Assembly: GCA_012103295.1 (NCBI GenBank)
Contig: WLXB01000015.1
Coordinates: forward strand, 1 to 42,029
From: Alphaproteobacteria bacterium
GTDB lineage: Bacteria > Pseudomonadota > Alphaproteobacteria > Rhodospirillales > Rhodospirillaceae
Length of the DNA stretch: 42,029 bases
Reading direction: 5' to 3'
Shown: positions 1 to 11,603 of the stretch, piece after piece
Layout of the letters: every line of letters begins with the position of its first letter
Position numbering within the stretch: position 1 is the stretch's first letter
Translations under genes and position numbers: made by a program
Notes under the pieces: model-generated
The model's database searches: none
Seen by the model: the letters and a program-made list of their open reading frames with translations, nothing else
What the model was told of the DNA's origin: nothing

Positions 1-581
1 CTAATGCGGCGCAAATCAAACCTCTGGCATCGTGACAGAACGGTTACCGGAACCTTGCGGATTTCCGTTGTCGCGAAAATGAACTTCACATGCTCCGGCG
101 GTTCCTCAAGCGTCTTGAGTAGCGCGTTGAATGCCTGGTTCGACAACATGTGTACTTCGTCAATGATATAGATCTTGGTACGTGCCGAAGTCGGACGATA
201 GCGGACACCATCCAGCAACTCTCTAATGTCATCAACACCGGTACGACTTGCCGCATCCATTTCCAACACGTCGACGTGGCGATCTTCTGCAATGGACCGG
301 CAGTGTTCACAAACGCCGCAGGGCGACGCAGTCGCGCCACCCGTGCCGTCAGTACCAATGCAGTTCAGAGCACGCGCGATAAGACGAGCGGTTGTTGTCT
401 TTCCGGTTCCGCGCACGCCGGTAAGCATATACGCCTGTGCGAGACGGCCCGAGGCAATCGCATTCGTCAGGGTACGGACGACTGTCTCTTGACCGACAAG
501 ATCATCGAAAGTGGCTGGGCGGTATTTTCGCGCCAGCACCTGATAAGCCGCCTTTGGTGACGGGGCAGGCTCATCGGTCAT
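1..581 (-). CDS. dnaX: DNA polymerase III subunit gamma/tau, N-terminal part (cut by window edge)
   Basis: This is the clamp-loader ATPase subunit that loads the beta sliding clamp at the replication fork. Translating the minus strand from the ATG at 581-579 gives 193 uninterrupted residues running off the left edge. Visible landmarks are the family opening 'VLARKYRPATFDDLVGQE', Walker A GVRGTGKT (residues 55-62), four zinc-ligand cysteines (C74, C88, C91, C94), Walker B DEVH (141-144) and the sensor SRC (183-185). The C-terminal domains that bind polymerase alpha and DnaB lie outside the window. The SRP RNA gene lies just upstream on the same strand, a common arrangement. The gene is intact as far as seen. 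Confidence 0.97.
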   Translation of the reverse strand, partial: MTDEPAPSPKAAYQVLARKYRPATFDDLVGQETVVRTLTNAIASGRLAQAYMLTGVRGTGKTTTARLIARALNCIGTDGTGGATASPCGVCEHCRSIAEDRHVDVLEMDAASRTGVDDIRELLDGVRYRPTSARTKIYIIDEVHMLSNQAFNALLKTLEEPPEHVKFIFATTEIRKVPVTVLSRCQRFDLRRI

Positions 582-620
582 AGCGCGTTCATCCGTAAGA
601 CAGTCCAGGCGGGATTAAAA

Positions 621-720
621 GGTGAGGTCCTGACGGCGACCCAGGCGGAAACTCGTTACGGCTGCTTCCTTCCGGACCTGACCGGGTTGGCGAGGCGCCC
701 GTCCACCGCCAGTCCCTCAA
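621..720 (-). ncRNA. ffs: Small signal recognition particle RNA (4.5S-type)
   Basis: On the minus strand the conserved SRP domain IV core GGTCAGGTCCGGAAGGAAGC is present, followed by AGCCGTAACGAG, the Ffh-binding loop region. The flanks close a long hairpin: GAGGGACTGGCGG on the 5' side pairs with CCGTCAGGACCTC on the 3' side (one G-U pair and small internal mismatches). A short U run (complement of 617-620) follows the 3' arm and probably acts as terminator. The RNA partners Ffh to target membrane proteins cotranslationally. Exact ends are estimated from the helix. It lies between dnaX and gpmI, transcribed toward dnaX. Confidence 0.93.
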
Positions 721-829
721 GGGCACTATATCAAACGTCAGGCACGCAGACGCAAGGGCTTCTGGGGTCGAGACTTGCCAAAGTGGCCCTAACGCTTCAA
801 ATAACTGCAGTAACCCCAAGTATAAGAAG

Positions 830-838
830 TTATCCACA
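830..838 (+). promoter_or_regulatory. Perfect-consensus DnaA box beside the gpmI start
   Basis: The nine bases TTATCCACA match the consensus DnaA-binding site exactly and end four bases before the gpmI ATG at 843. The site lies in the divergent intergenic region between the SRP RNA/dnaX side and gpmI. One 9-mer can occur by chance, and I saw no second box nearby, so a regulatory role is inference. Confidence 0.5.
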
Positions 839-842
839 GGCT

Positions 843-2429
843 ATGAGCGACCAAAACAAGCACAGCGGCAGTGTAAAGCCCGTGGTTCTTTGCATCCTGG
901 ACGGATGGGGCCATCGGGAGGAACGCGAAAACAATGCCATCGCCCTTGCCGCGACCCCCACATGGGACAGGTGGATGTCTAACGCCGGGCGCCCGCATGC
1001 CCTTGTCGAAACCAGCGGCTTAGATGTCGGGCTGCCCGATGGCCAGATGGGCAACTCTGAAGTCGGCCACATGAATATTGGCGCCGGCCGGGTCGTGCTC
1101 CAGGATCTTCCGCAAATCGATGCGGCCATTGCAGAGGACACCTTCAGCACCCGCCCTGCGCTAACGGATTTTATTGCCGCTCTTAAAGCAGGCGGTGGCG
1201 CGTGCCACTTGATGGGTCTGGTGTCACCGGGCGGCGTACACGCTCACCAGACTCATATAGTGGCGCTGGCGAAAGCTGTCGCCGTGGCCGGCATACCGGT
1301 TCGTATTCACGCGTTCTTAGATGGCCGCGACACTCCTCCACAGTCTGCTCTAGATTATATGGCCCAATTTATCGCGGATATTGACGGCCTCAATGATGTC
1401 GAGATCGCAACCGTATCAGGCCGTTATTACGCCATGGACCGGGACAACCGATGGGATCGTGTAGAACGCGCCTACACAGTTTTGGTTGATGGTGCAGATG
1501 CATCAACGTCCGATGCCCTAACTGCAATTAAAAACTCATACGCGGACGGTAAGACCGATGAATTTGTCGAACCGGTCGCTATCGGTGGTTACACAGGCAT
1601 GACGGATGGCGACGGCATCATCATGGCCAACTTTAGAGCGGACCGAGTACGTGAAATTCTGTCAGCCCTATTAGAACCGGCGTTCAAGGGATTCGCCCGC
1701 CGCCACACCTGCCAATTCTCGTCTGCTCTCGGTATGGCTGAGTATTCGACTGACCTTGCAGAACGAATGGCGACCCTATTTCCAGCTGAGGCACCACAAA
1801 ATGGGCTTGGCCAAGTGGTCGCCGATGCGGGTCTCAATCAGCTGCGCATTGCAGAAACTGAAAAATATGCCCACGTCACATTCTTTCTCAATGGCGGCAT
1901 TGAAACTGAGTTTAATGGTGAGCAACGGATCCTCGTGCCAAGCCCCAAGGTCGCGACCTACGACTTGCAACCTGAGATGTCCGCGACTGAAGTCACCGAC
2001 AAACTTGTCGAGGCGATCGAGTCCGGTCAGTTTGATATGATTGTTGTGAACTATGCCAACGGCGACATGGTCGGACACACGGGCATTTTATCGGCCGCCA
2101 TGGTCGCAGCAGAAACCATCGACGCGTGTCTCATGCGGCTGGAGCACGCCGTAGAAAAAGCCGGCGGCGCCATGCTTGTCACTGCGGACCACGGCAATTG
2201 TGAATTGATGGTCGACCCCCAAACGAATGCCCCGCACACTGCTCATACGATTGGCACCGTGCCTCTGGTACTAGTGAGTCAGGCGGTAGATACTGAATTG
2301 CATGATGGTCGGCTGGCCGATCTCGCGCCGACGGTTCTTGATCTGATGGGTCTCGTGCAACCAGACGCTATGACAGGGCGCTCTTTACTAAGCCCGGATG
2401 ATACCGCGCGGCACCGTGCGGCCGAGTAA
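843..2429 (+). CDS. gpmI: 2,3-bisphosphoglycerate-independent phosphoglycerate mutase
   Basis: It interconverts 3- and 2-phosphoglycerate in glycolysis and gluconeogenesis through a phosphoserine intermediate and two Mn ions; cytosolic. The protein is 528 residues, close to the usual 510-550. Seen: N-terminal metal motif LCILDGWG (around D20), the catalytic serine in MGNSEVGH (S72), the motif NYANGDMVGHTG, and the C-terminal metal motif VTADHGNCELM. The open frame extends upstream to 687, but that part crosses the SRP RNA gene and has no family similarity, so I chose the ATG at 843. Its end overlaps the start of envC by 32 bases, which suggests one transcript. Confidence 0.96.
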   Translation: MSDQNKHSGSVKPVVLCILDGWGHREERENNAIALAATPTWDRWMSNAGRPHALVETSGLDVGLPDGQMGNSEVGHMNIGAGRVVLQDLPQIDAAIAEDTFSTRPALTDFIAALKAGGGACHLMGLVSPGGVHAHQTHIVALAKAVAVAGIPVRIHAFLDGRDTPPQSALDYMAQFIADIDGLNDVEIATVSGRYYAMDRDNRWDRVERAYTVLVDGADASTSDALTAIKNSYADGKTDEFVEPVAIGGYTGMTDGDGIIMANFRADRVREILSALLEPAFKGFARRHTCQFSSALGMAEYSTDLAERMATLFPAEAPQNGLGQVVADAGLNQLRIAETEKYAHVTFFLNGGIETEFNGEQRILVPSPKVATYDLQPEMSATEVTDKLVEAIESGQFDMIVVNYANGDMVGHTGILSAAMVAAETIDACLMRLEHAVEKAGGAMLVTADHGNCELMVDPQTNAPHTAHTIGTVPLVLVSQAVDTELHDGRLADLAPTVLDLMGLVQPDAMTGRSLLSPDDTARHRAAE

Positions 2430-3699
2430 CCCCACGTACCGCGCTTTGTTCATCGCTGCATCGATCGCAAGCACAGCGACATTTTTTAATCTGCCTACAG
2501 TTCTGGCTCAGGACGATACAGGCGCCCCCCAACCCTCTGATCTGCAAGCCGTTGAACAAGATCTGAAGCGCGAGCAAGCTACCAAAGACAGCGCAACGAA
2601 GCAGGCAGAGCGTGCCGCAACGGACGCGGCAAAACTTCAGAGCGATATGATTGGCGCTGCCCGCAGTATTCAAGAACGCGAACGCGCGCTAACAGACCTC
2701 GAAGCACAGCTCGTAACCTTGGAAGAGCAACGGGCGGAGATGGCGGCGACTTTGATCAAAAAGGATACGCAGATGCGCGAGGTGCTCCTGGCCCTTGAGC
2801 GCCTTGCGGTACGGCCAACCGATGCCCTTCTTCTTCAACCTTTACGTCCGTCGGATGCCATTCGGTCTGGGTTAGTTCTATCAGCTGCGATACCCGCGCT
2901 TACGAAAAATGCGGCGCAGCTCCAGATCGAACTTGAGACTTTGTATGCAACCCGGACGGCTATCGTTGATCGTCGATCCACTCTGGCCCTAGAAGCCTTG
3001 AGCCTCATTGACGATCAAACTCGCCTAGAGCGGCTCTATACGGAAAAAGCCTCCCTTCAGAGGGGGTTTGAGCGGCAGGCCACGGATGCAGAAAAAAGAA
3101 TCGAAGCTTTGGCGCGGGAAGCCAATGACCTGCGTGATCTTCTGGACCGAGTTATCGCTGAACGGAAACGACAGGATGCCGAAGAAGCAGAACGGGCTGC
3201 CCGAGAGGCACCCATTCTCACCCCACCGGACGGTGCGGCACCGACCCCAGACATTGTTGCCGCTCGTCGCCCGTCGCCGCCGGTGGCCGCCCGGTCCTTC
3301 TCAAAAGCGCGTGGAACGTTGCCGTTTCCTGCCGAAGGGCGGTTGTCACAACGCTACGGCGAGAACACAGATGGCGATGGCCTCGCCAAGGGTATTGTCA
3401 TTACCACGCGAACAGCAGCCCAGGTGGTCTCGCCATTTGATGGAGTCGTCGCGTTTTCCGGACCATTCCGCGGCTACGGCCAACTCTTGATCCTAGAACA
3501 CAGCGAGGGATACCATACCCTTCTGGCCGGTATGAGCCGCCTTGACGGCGCTGTCGGACAGCGTGTTTTGGCCGGAGAACCGGTGGGTGTAATGTCACCG
3601 GAAGGCGACCCCTCACTATATGTTGAATTGCGGCGGGACGGCCAACCCATTAATCCGTTGCCATGGCTGGCAACTCGAACCAATGAGAAGAGTGGATGA
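2398..3699 (+). CDS. envC: EnvC-like murein hydrolase activator (degenerate LytM/M23 domain)
   Basis: The 433-residue protein has an N-terminal signal peptide (hydrophobic stretch ending 'PTVLAQ', about residues 16-37). A long Glu/Arg/Ala-rich coiled coil (about 45-280), a Pro-rich linker and a C-terminal LytM domain (about 305-425) follow. The M23 zinc ligands are missing: the usual HxG(I/L)D stretch reads KGIVITT, and the usual HLHFE(V/L) reads SLYVELR. This fits the non-catalytic EnvC class that activates amidases during septum cleavage, acting in the periplasm. It overlaps gpmI by 32 bases and ctpA by 4 (ATGA), so translation is probably coupled. A GTG at 2416 is an alternative start; it would shorten the n-region only. 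Confidence 0.9.
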   Translation: MIPRGTVRPSNPTYRALFIAASIASTATFFNLPTVLAQDDTGAPQPSDLQAVEQDLKREQATKDSATKQAERAATDAAKLQSDMIGAARSIQERERALTDLEAQLVTLEEQRAEMAATLIKKDTQMREVLLALERLAVRPTDALLLQPLRPSDAIRSGLVLSAAIPALTKNAAQLQIELETLYATRTAIVDRRSTLALEALSLIDDQTRLERLYTEKASLQRGFERQATDAEKRIEALAREANDLRDLLDRVIAERKRQDAEEAERAAREAPILTPPDGAAPTPDIVAARRPSPPVAARSFSKARGTLPFPAEGRLSQRYGENTDGDGLAKGIVITTRTAAQVVSPFDGVVAFSGPFRGYGQLLILEHSEGYHTLLAGMSRLDGAVGQRVLAGEPVGVMSPEGDPSLYVELRRDGQPINPLPWLATRTNEKSG

Positions 3700-4979
3700 T
3701 CCGAACTTATTTAGTTTCCTTAAGCGCGATTGCGATTGGTGTCTCATTGGCGTTCACCGCAAACGCTGACGACAAATTTTCTGATGATACCTATCGACAA
3801 CTTGAGTTGTTCGGGAACGTCTTTGAGCGGGTACGCAAAGATTATGTCGAAGACATATCGGATCAAGATTTAATCGAAGCTGCGATCAACGGCATGCTGA
3901 CATCACTGGATCCACATTCGAGTTTCTTATCTGCGAAAAGCTTCGAAGATATGCAAGAGCAGACCAAAGGCGAGTTTGGCGGTCTTGGCATTGAAGTCAC
4001 CATGGAAAACGGCTTTGTAAAAGTCGTCACGCCAATTGACGACACCCCTGCATATGACGCCGGTATGCAGCCTAATGATTACATCACGACGATTGATGGC
4101 GAGAGCGTTCTCGGGCTTACCCTCAATGATGCTGTCGAATTGATGCGCGGCTTGGTGGATACAGACATCACGATCGGTGTCCGCCGTGAAGGTGTGGAAC
4201 CGTTCGATGTAACCCTGACACGGGCCGTGATCAAAATTCGCTCGGTCCGCTATCGGACCGAAGGAGATGTCGGTTATATCCGGGTCACATCGTTCAATGA
4301 ACAAACACAGCGCGGTTTAGAAGAAGGCATTGCCAGCATCAAGGATGAACTGGGCGGCACCCTAAAGGGCTACGTCCTCGACCTGCGCAACAACCCGGGT
4401 GGACTCCTCGATCAAGCTGAGTCCGTTTCCGATACCTTCCTGGATAGCGGAGAAATCGTCTCGACCCGCACCCGATACAGCGAAGAAACCAAACGCACGA
4501 CAGCCAAGAAGGGTGATTTGACCGATGGCATGCCGCTGGTTGTCCTCATCAACGATGGATCGGCGTCCGCATCAGAGATCGTCGCAGGCGCACTTCAAGA
4601 TCACGGGCGAGCAATCATTCTCGGGACCAAATCCTTCGGTAAGGGGTCGGTACAGACTATAATTCCGATGCAAGACAACAGCGCGATGCGCCTCACGACG
4701 GCGCGATACTACACACCCTCAGGGCGCTCAATTCAGGGCACAGGGATCGAACCAGACATACTCGTTGCTCCAGCGACGATAGAGCGTTTGACTCAAAGAG
4801 GGCGGCGCAGTGAAGCCAGTTTGCGGGGGTCGCTCGAAAACGACACCCTGGACGATGGTATCGAGGAAGACGAGGCAGCGAGCGAGCGGACCACCCAGGA
4901 TGTGGATGATTACCAATTAGCGCGTGCTCTAGACCTTATTCAGGGACTCGCCCTATATCGCCAAACGTTGACGAACTAA
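3696..4979 (+). CDS. ctpA: C-terminal processing peptidase, S41 family (CtpA)
   Basis: A 427-residue periplasmic serine protease that trims or degrades proteins from their C-termini. A signal peptide (about residues 1-24, ending 'TANA') is followed by a helical segment and a PDZ domain (about 95-165, with GGLGIEV and AGMQPND). The S41 core contains DLRNNPGGLLDQA. The Ser-Lys dyad is intact: S291 in GSASASEI and K316 in SFGKGSVQ, with the 25-residue spacing seen in E. coli Prc. It starts inside the envC stop codon (ATGA overlap). The envC-ctpA pairing is common in alphaproteobacteria and points to peptidoglycan-enzyme control. The acidic, low-complexity tail (about 385-415) is variable in the family. 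Confidence 0.96.
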   Translation: MIRTYLVSLSAIAIGVSLAFTANADDKFSDDTYRQLELFGNVFERVRKDYVEDISDQDLIEAAINGMLTSLDPHSSFLSAKSFEDMQEQTKGEFGGLGIEVTMENGFVKVVTPIDDTPAYDAGMQPNDYITTIDGESVLGLTLNDAVELMRGLVDTDITIGVRREGVEPFDVTLTRAVIKIRSVRYRTEGDVGYIRVTSFNEQTQRGLEEGIASIKDELGGTLKGYVLDLRNNPGGLLDQAESVSDTFLDSGEIVSTRTRYSEETKRTTAKKGDLTDGMPLVVLINDGSASASEIVAGALQDHGRAIILGTKSFGKGSVQTIIPMQDNSAMRLTTARYYTPSGRSIQGTGIEPDILVAPATIERLTQRGRRSEASLRGSLENDTLDDGIEEDEAASERTTQDVDDYQLARALDLIQGLALYRQTLTN

Positions 4980-5003
4980 GGCCAAAACAGCTCTAAACCT
5001 CGG

Positions 5004-5018
5004 TTAATGGCCTGTTAA
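5004..5018 (+). promoter_or_regulatory. Candidate CtrA-binding site, TTAA-N7-TTAA
   Basis: The bases read TTAA, then TGGCCTG, then TTAA, a perfect match to the full CtrA consensus of alphaproteobacteria. The site lies 25 bases after the ctpA stop and 64 bases before the next start at 5082, in the only real gap of the gpmI-to-rppH block. That is where a promoter for the downstream deacetylase gene would be expected. Binding and cell-cycle control are inferred from the motif alone. Confidence 0.5.
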
Positions 5019-5081
5019 GGGCGTCGCGGTAGTACTTGAGTGAGGGAATGCGTGTAACCCAACACGGTGGGGGAGATGGCT

Positions 5082-6728
5082 ATGGCCTTTTCCATATCGT
5101 CAATTACGGACCTGCTTAAGCGCAATAAGAAGGCGCAGGATCCATTTGGCGGCGACGATGAAGACTTTTACGACGAAGACGTGTTCGACGATGAGTCGGA
5201 GGGGCGTAACGTTGGCCATATGGTCGCGTTAGGCGTCAGCGGTCTTTTAGGTGTTCTTATCGTCGGGTTTATCGCCACCGCGATTATCACCGCGGACGAA
5301 ACAGCCGGACCAGTGAGCGGCGCCATTCCTACCGAGATTGCCCAAGTTCTCTCTGAAGACGGCGAAGTTCTACAAACATTCGATATGCCGAGCGCAGACG
5401 CTGTCGAGCCAGAGGGTGCTGCTGCCTCAGCAGCCGGTGGACCCATCGCACTGCCACCGCTGACATCCGACGCCCCTGCGGCTGGCGGCCCAGGGGCCGG
5501 CACGGCCATGCCGATGCCATCAACCGCCGTTGTCGATGACACGACCGCGGAGACAGACAGGTCCTCCGCACGCCGACCGTGGTTGGGCGGCGGAGCTGGA
5601 ACCGCACCGGGAACGCGACTGACCCGCGAACAGCCGATGCCTGGGGCTACACCTGGTCGTGCAGCCTCGATGAATGACCTGCTTCGACAGTCTCGTGAAA
5701 ATAGCCCAGCGCCACGACCGGCGGCCCAAATGCCCGACAGCGGAGCCATGGACATGCCCGCTGACACGACCGAGGTGGCGGCCATCCCAACGATGGCCCA
5801 AGACACCGATCTTTCTGAGACCATGGTGCAAGAACAGCAACCGATGGCGCCAGCCGAAGCGGTGCCTCTCGCCCTTCCTGATCCAGGCTTAGTGCCCGGG
5901 GCACCGCGACGTTTCGCTCAGAGTGAAAATGCCGACGCTGGCCCCGCGACCGCCGGTGGCGCACCCCGCTTAACCGAACCTGTCTTGCCGCCAACGGACA
6001 GTCGTGCAATCAGCGCAGCACCACCGCGCTTCACAACACTGCCGGATGCCGAGCAATTGGTCCAAGATCCCAGCGCCAGAGCTCGCGTTGCCATTATTGT
6101 AGAAGGCCTCGGCCTCAACCGCTCGGCCACTGAAGCGGCCATTGAGTCCTTGCCACCTTCTATAACCCTCGCGTTCAACCCCTACACCCGAGATCTAGCG
6201 ACATGGCTGGAAAAAGCGATTGAGGCAGGCCACGAAGTACTGGTTGAAGTTCCGATGGAGAGTAAGCGCTTCCCGGCGGATGATCCTGGTCCCCTTGGTT
6301 TGCTGACATCTTTGGACCAAATTGAAAACGTCGAGCGCCTGACAGCAATTTTAGCGGAGTCTAATGGATCTGCGGGCGTACTCGATACCAGCGGCAGCCG
6401 ATTCCGAGAATCAACCGAACACATCAATCTGGTGATGAACAATCTCGATGCCCGAGGATTATTTTATGTTCAGGGCCGGCCGGGCTTGCGCCTTGGTAAT
6501 GATCGTGTTCCAACCGCCACTGCCGACATCGTGATTGATGAACGGGCTTTTAGAGCCGCTATCGACGCGCGCCTCGATTACATTGAGCGTCTGGCGAAAT
6601 ACCAAGGCAGTTCTGTTGCGGTAGCATCTGCCAAGCCCGTTACCTTTGAACGGATTGCATTGTGGTTGGATGAAGTTGGCCGCCGCGGCGTCGCCGTTGC
6701 ACCGGTTTCCCAAGTCCTCATTCAATAA
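5082..6728 (+). CDS. Divergent polysaccharide deacetylase family protein (YibQ-like), membrane anchored
   Basis: A 548-residue protein: an acidic cytosolic N-terminus (about residues 20-45), one transmembrane helix (about 50-72), a Pro/Ala-rich periplasmic linker of some 250 residues, and a C-terminal divergent polysaccharide deacetylase domain (about 330-548; PF04748 type). The domain shows [32 protein letters not shown] and a PGPLGLL stretch. The canonical DDLG metal motif reads EGLG and the NHMGS motif reads DTSGS, so deacetylase activity is doubtful. Frame-matched starts exist at 5067 (GTG) and 5076; I chose the ATG at 5082 because the GGGGGAG at 5069-5075 gives normal ribosome-site spacing. 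It sits in an envelope-gene neighbourhood (envC, ctpA) and follows a CtrA-like site. Confidence 0.85.
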   Translation: MAFSISSITDLLKRNKKAQDPFGGDDEDFYDEDVFDDESEGRNVGHMVALGVSGLLGVLIVGFIATAIITADETAGPVSGAIPTEIAQVLSEDGEVLQTFDMPSADAVEPEGAAASAAGGPIALPPLTSDAPAAGGPGAGTAMPMPSTAVVDDTTAETDRSSARRPWLGGGAGTAPGTRLTREQPMPGATPGRAASMNDLLRQSRENSPAPRPAAQMPDSGAMDMPADTTEVAAIPTMAQDTDLSETMVQEQQPMAPAEAVPLALPDPGLVPGAPRRFAQSENADAGPATAGGAPRLTEPVLPPTDSRAISAAPPRFTTLPDAEQLVQDPSARARVAIIVEGLGLNRSATEAAIESLPPSITLAFNPYTRDLATWLEKAIEAGHEVLVEVPMESKRFPADDPGPLGLLTSLDQIENVERLTAILAESNGSAGVLDTSGSRFRESTEHINLVMNNLDARGLFYVQGRPGLRLGNDRVPTATADIVIDERAFRAAIDARLDYIERLAKYQGSSVAVASAKPVTFERIALWLDEVGRRGVAVAPVSQVLIQ

Positions 6729-6739
6729 ACCGCATCAGC

Positions 6740-7219
6740 ATGACGGCGTCTGAAAAACCCTATCGCCGGGGCGTCGGCATCGTCCTCCTGAACAACGACG
6801 GACAAGTGTTTGTTGCCCAGCGCATCGACACCAAAGAACCGGCTTGGCAAATGCCTCAAGGTGGCATTGATAAAGGTGAAGACCCGCTGACCGCCGCCGT
6901 CCGCGAACTCAAAGAAGAAACCGGGATAACCAACGCAACACTCATCGCCGAAACCAATGACTGGCTCCGCTACGATCTACCACCCGATCTGCAAACGAAA
7001 ATGTGGAAAGGAAAATATCTAGGGCAGGAGCAGAAATGGTATCTCATGCGGTTCACCGGTACCGATGATGAGATCAACCTGGATACTAAACACCCGGAAT
7101 TTTCAGAATGGAAATGGACCGACCTTCGGACGATCCCAGAGTTAATTGTCGAGTTTAAGCGTGACCTCTATTGGCAGATCGTCGACGCCTTTGCTGATCA
7201 CGTCAGGCCAGCATCTTAA
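6740..7219 (+). CDS. rppH: RNA pyrophosphohydrolase (Nudix)
   Basis: A 159-residue cytosolic Nudix enzyme that removes pyrophosphate from the 5' end of mRNAs and so starts RNase-dependent decay. The Nudix box is complete: it begins GGIDKGEDP (residues 41-49) and ends RELKEETGI (55-63). RppH features include the opening '[11 protein letters not shown]', the WQMPQGG turn and [12 protein letters not shown]. Length matches the family. It starts 11 bases after the deacetylase gene and is probably cotranscribed with it. The next gene, atpC, is convergent with a 14-base gap. Dinucleoside polyphosphates are also substrates of some homologues. Confidence 0.95.
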   Translation: MTASEKPYRRGVGIVLLNNDGQVFVAQRIDTKEPAWQMPQGGIDKGEDPLTAAVRELKEETGITNATLIAETNDWLRYDLPPDLQTKMWKGKYLGQEQKWYLMRFTGTDDEINLDTKHPEFSEWKWTDLRTIPELIVEFKRDLYWQIVDAFADHVRPAS

Positions 7220-7233
7220 TAACAGCGTGGCTC

Positions 7234-7653
7234 TTAAGCCGCGGCCTCAGACATCGCCCGCGCCATTTCTTCAACAATGAAGAGGGCTTTTTCAGCTGCG
7301 GTGCGGTCCGCCTCTGACTCAGCGGCCTGCACACGTCCTTCAGCAGCGGAACGGCGTTCGGCAATATTATCAGCTGTTATCTCATCAACAGCGATCGCTT
7401 CATCGACCAGCAATGTGCAGCCTTCTGGGTTCACTTCGGCAAAACCACCGTCGACAAAGAACTGCTTGGCCGGCGCATCGGTGATACCGTCATGCACAGA
7501 GACAACGCCGGGGCGCAATGTCGACAACAACGGCATGTGATTAGGCAGCACACCAAAGTAGCCCTCGATACCCGGCACCACGACCATGCCGACGGACTCC
7601 GACATCAGTAATTTCGCCGGTGACACAAGGTCCAGTTGAAGTGTATCCGCCAT
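7234..7653 (-). CDS. atpC: ATP synthase F1 subunit epsilon
   Basis: Last gene of the F1 operon. The 139-residue protein forms part of the central stalk and can inhibit ATP hydrolysis. The N-terminal beta-sandwich is clear ('LQLDLVSPAKLLMSE', 'VPGIEGYFGVLPNHMPLL', 'FFVDGGFAEV'), followed by a C-terminal helical hairpin rich in Ala and Glu. It lies 29 bases downstream of atpD. Length and composition are ordinary. Confidence 0.96.
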   Translation of the reverse strand: MADTLQLDLVSPAKLLMSESVGMVVVPGIEGYFGVLPNHMPLLSTLRPGVVSVHDGITDAPAKQFFVDGGFAEVNPEGCTLLVDEAIAVDEITADNIAERRSAAEGRVQAAESEADRTAAEKALFIVEEMARAMSEAAA

Positions 7654-7682
7654 GACGGGTGCGTTCCTGTCTAAGTTCGGTC

Positions 7683-10038
<2,356 letters not shown>

Positions 10039-10070
10039 ATCGCGGGCCTTTCCCTATCCGGTCCTGAATC

Positions 10071-11603
10071 TCAGCTGAATGCCTTGGCGAAATCATCGAG
10101 GAAGCTCTTAAGCTCTGCCTCAGTGTCTTTACTCACGGCCTTCTCGGTCCGGATTTTATCCAGAATACCCGGAGCCTTCTCTTTGATGGAGCCTATGAGC
10201 GATTTTTCGAAGCGCTGCACGTCACGAACTTCGATGGCATCAATGTACCCCTTAGTGCCGGCATAGATTGAAACAACCTGATCTTCGACAGGCATCGGCA
10301 CGTACTGGTCTTGTTTCAATAATTCGGTCAGACGAACACCGCGCGCCAGAAGCTTCTGGGTGGCCGGATCAAGGTCAGAGGCAAACTGCGCGAAGGCAGC
10401 CATTTCACGATACTGCGCCAGATCAAGCTTGATACCACCGGACACCGACTTCATCGCTTTGGTTTGCGCGGCAGATCCCACACGAGACACCGACAGGCCA
10501 ACGTTCACCGCCGGGCGAATACCTTGGTAGAACAGCTCTGTTTCCAAGAAAATTTGACCATCGGTAATCGAGATCACGTTGGTCGGAATGTAGGCCGACA
10601 CATCGTTGGCTTGCGTTTCAACAACCGGCAATGCGGTCAGTGAGCCAGAACCGTTATCTGCATTCATCTTCGCGGCGCGTTCCAGCAAACGGGAGTGAAG
10701 GTAGAACACGTCCCCTGGGAACGCTTCACGGCCCGGTGGGCGACGCAGCAAGAGAGACATTTGGCGGTAGGCAACGGCCTGCTTGGTCAAATCATCATAA
10801 AAGATGACGGCATGCTTGCCATTGTCACGGAACCATTCACCGATGGTGCACCCAGAGTACGGGGCAAGGAACTGCATCGGCGCGGGATCGGACGCGGTCG
10901 CACCAACAATACAGGTGTACTCGAGGGCACCGTGGTCAGCCAAAGTTTTTACAACCTGAGCAACGGTCGAACGCTTTTGACCAACAGCGACATAGACGCA
11001 GTAGAGCTTTTCCGACTCATCTTTCGCGGCGTCGTTGATCGCTTTCTGATTGATGATGGTGTCGAGAATAACCGCGGTCTTACCGGTCTGACGGTCACCA
11101 ATGATCAACTCACGTTGGCCACGGCCAATGGGGATCAAAGAATCGATAGCCTTGAGGCCGGTTTGAACCGGCTCGTTCACGCCCTGGCGCGGAATAATGC
11201 CCGGAGCTTTGAGCTCAGCGAGACGACGCTCAGACCCTTCAATATCACCCTTGCCGTCAATCGGATTACCAAGCGCATCAACCACGCGACCGAGAAGACC
11301 CATGCCAACCGGAATGTCGACGATATCGCCGGTCCGTTTAACAACGTCGCCTTCCTTGATGCCACTGTCTTCACCGAACAGCACGATCCCGACATTGTCG
11401 GTCTCGAGGTTCAAGGTCATCCCCTTAATGCCACCTGGGAACTCAACCATCTCACCGGCTTGGACATTGTCCAGGCCATAGACACGAGCGATCCCGTCAC
11501 CGACGGAAAGAACCTGTCCAACTTCGGCGGATTCTGCTTCAGTGCCGAAATTGGCGATCTGATCTTTGAGGATTGCGGAAATTTCTGCGGCGCGGATTTC
11601 CAT
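10071..11603 (-). CDS. atpA: ATP synthase F1 subunit alpha
   Basis: The 510-residue regulatory nucleotide-binding subunit of F1. Walker A GDRQTGKT is at residues 169-176; '[15 protein letters not shown]' is the family N-terminal helix, and the beta-barrel and the arginine-finger stretch '[17 protein letters not shown]' are present. Its ATG follows the atpH stop codon directly with no gap, so the two are probably translationally coupled. Confidence 0.98.
   Translation of the reverse strand: MEIRAAEISAILKDQIANFGTEAESAEVGQVLSVGDGIARVYGLDNVQAGEMVEFPGGIKGMTLNLETDNVGIVLFGEDSGIKEGDVVKRTGDIVDIPVGMGLLGRVVDALGNPIDGKGDIEGSERRLAELKAPGIIPRQGVNEPVQTGLKAIDSLIPIGRGQRELIIGDRQTGKTAVILDTIINQKAINDAAKDESEKLYCVYVAVGQKRSTVAQVVKTLADHGALEYTCIVGATASDPAPMQFLAPYSGCTIGEWFRDNGKHAVIFYDDLTKQAVAYRQMSLLLRRPPGREAFPGDVFYLHSRLLERAAKMNADNGSGSLTALPVVETQANDVSAYIPTNVISITDGQIFLETELFYQGIRPAVNVGLSVSRVGSAAQTKAMKSVSGGIKLDLAQYREMAAFAQFASDLDPATQKLLARGVRLTELLKQDQYVPMPVEDQVVSIYAGTKGYIDAIEVRDVQRFEKSLIGSIKEKAPGILDKIRTEKAVSKDTEAELKSFLDDFAKAFS

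Noticed and set aside
687-842. Upstream extension of the gpmI reading frame
   Set aside because: It runs through the SRP RNA gene and has no family similarity; the ATG at 843 gives the normal N-terminus.
5168-5824. A 218-residue open frame on the - strand
   Set aside because: It lies antisense to the low-complexity Pro/Ala linker of the deacetylase-like gene, which produces long spurious frames.
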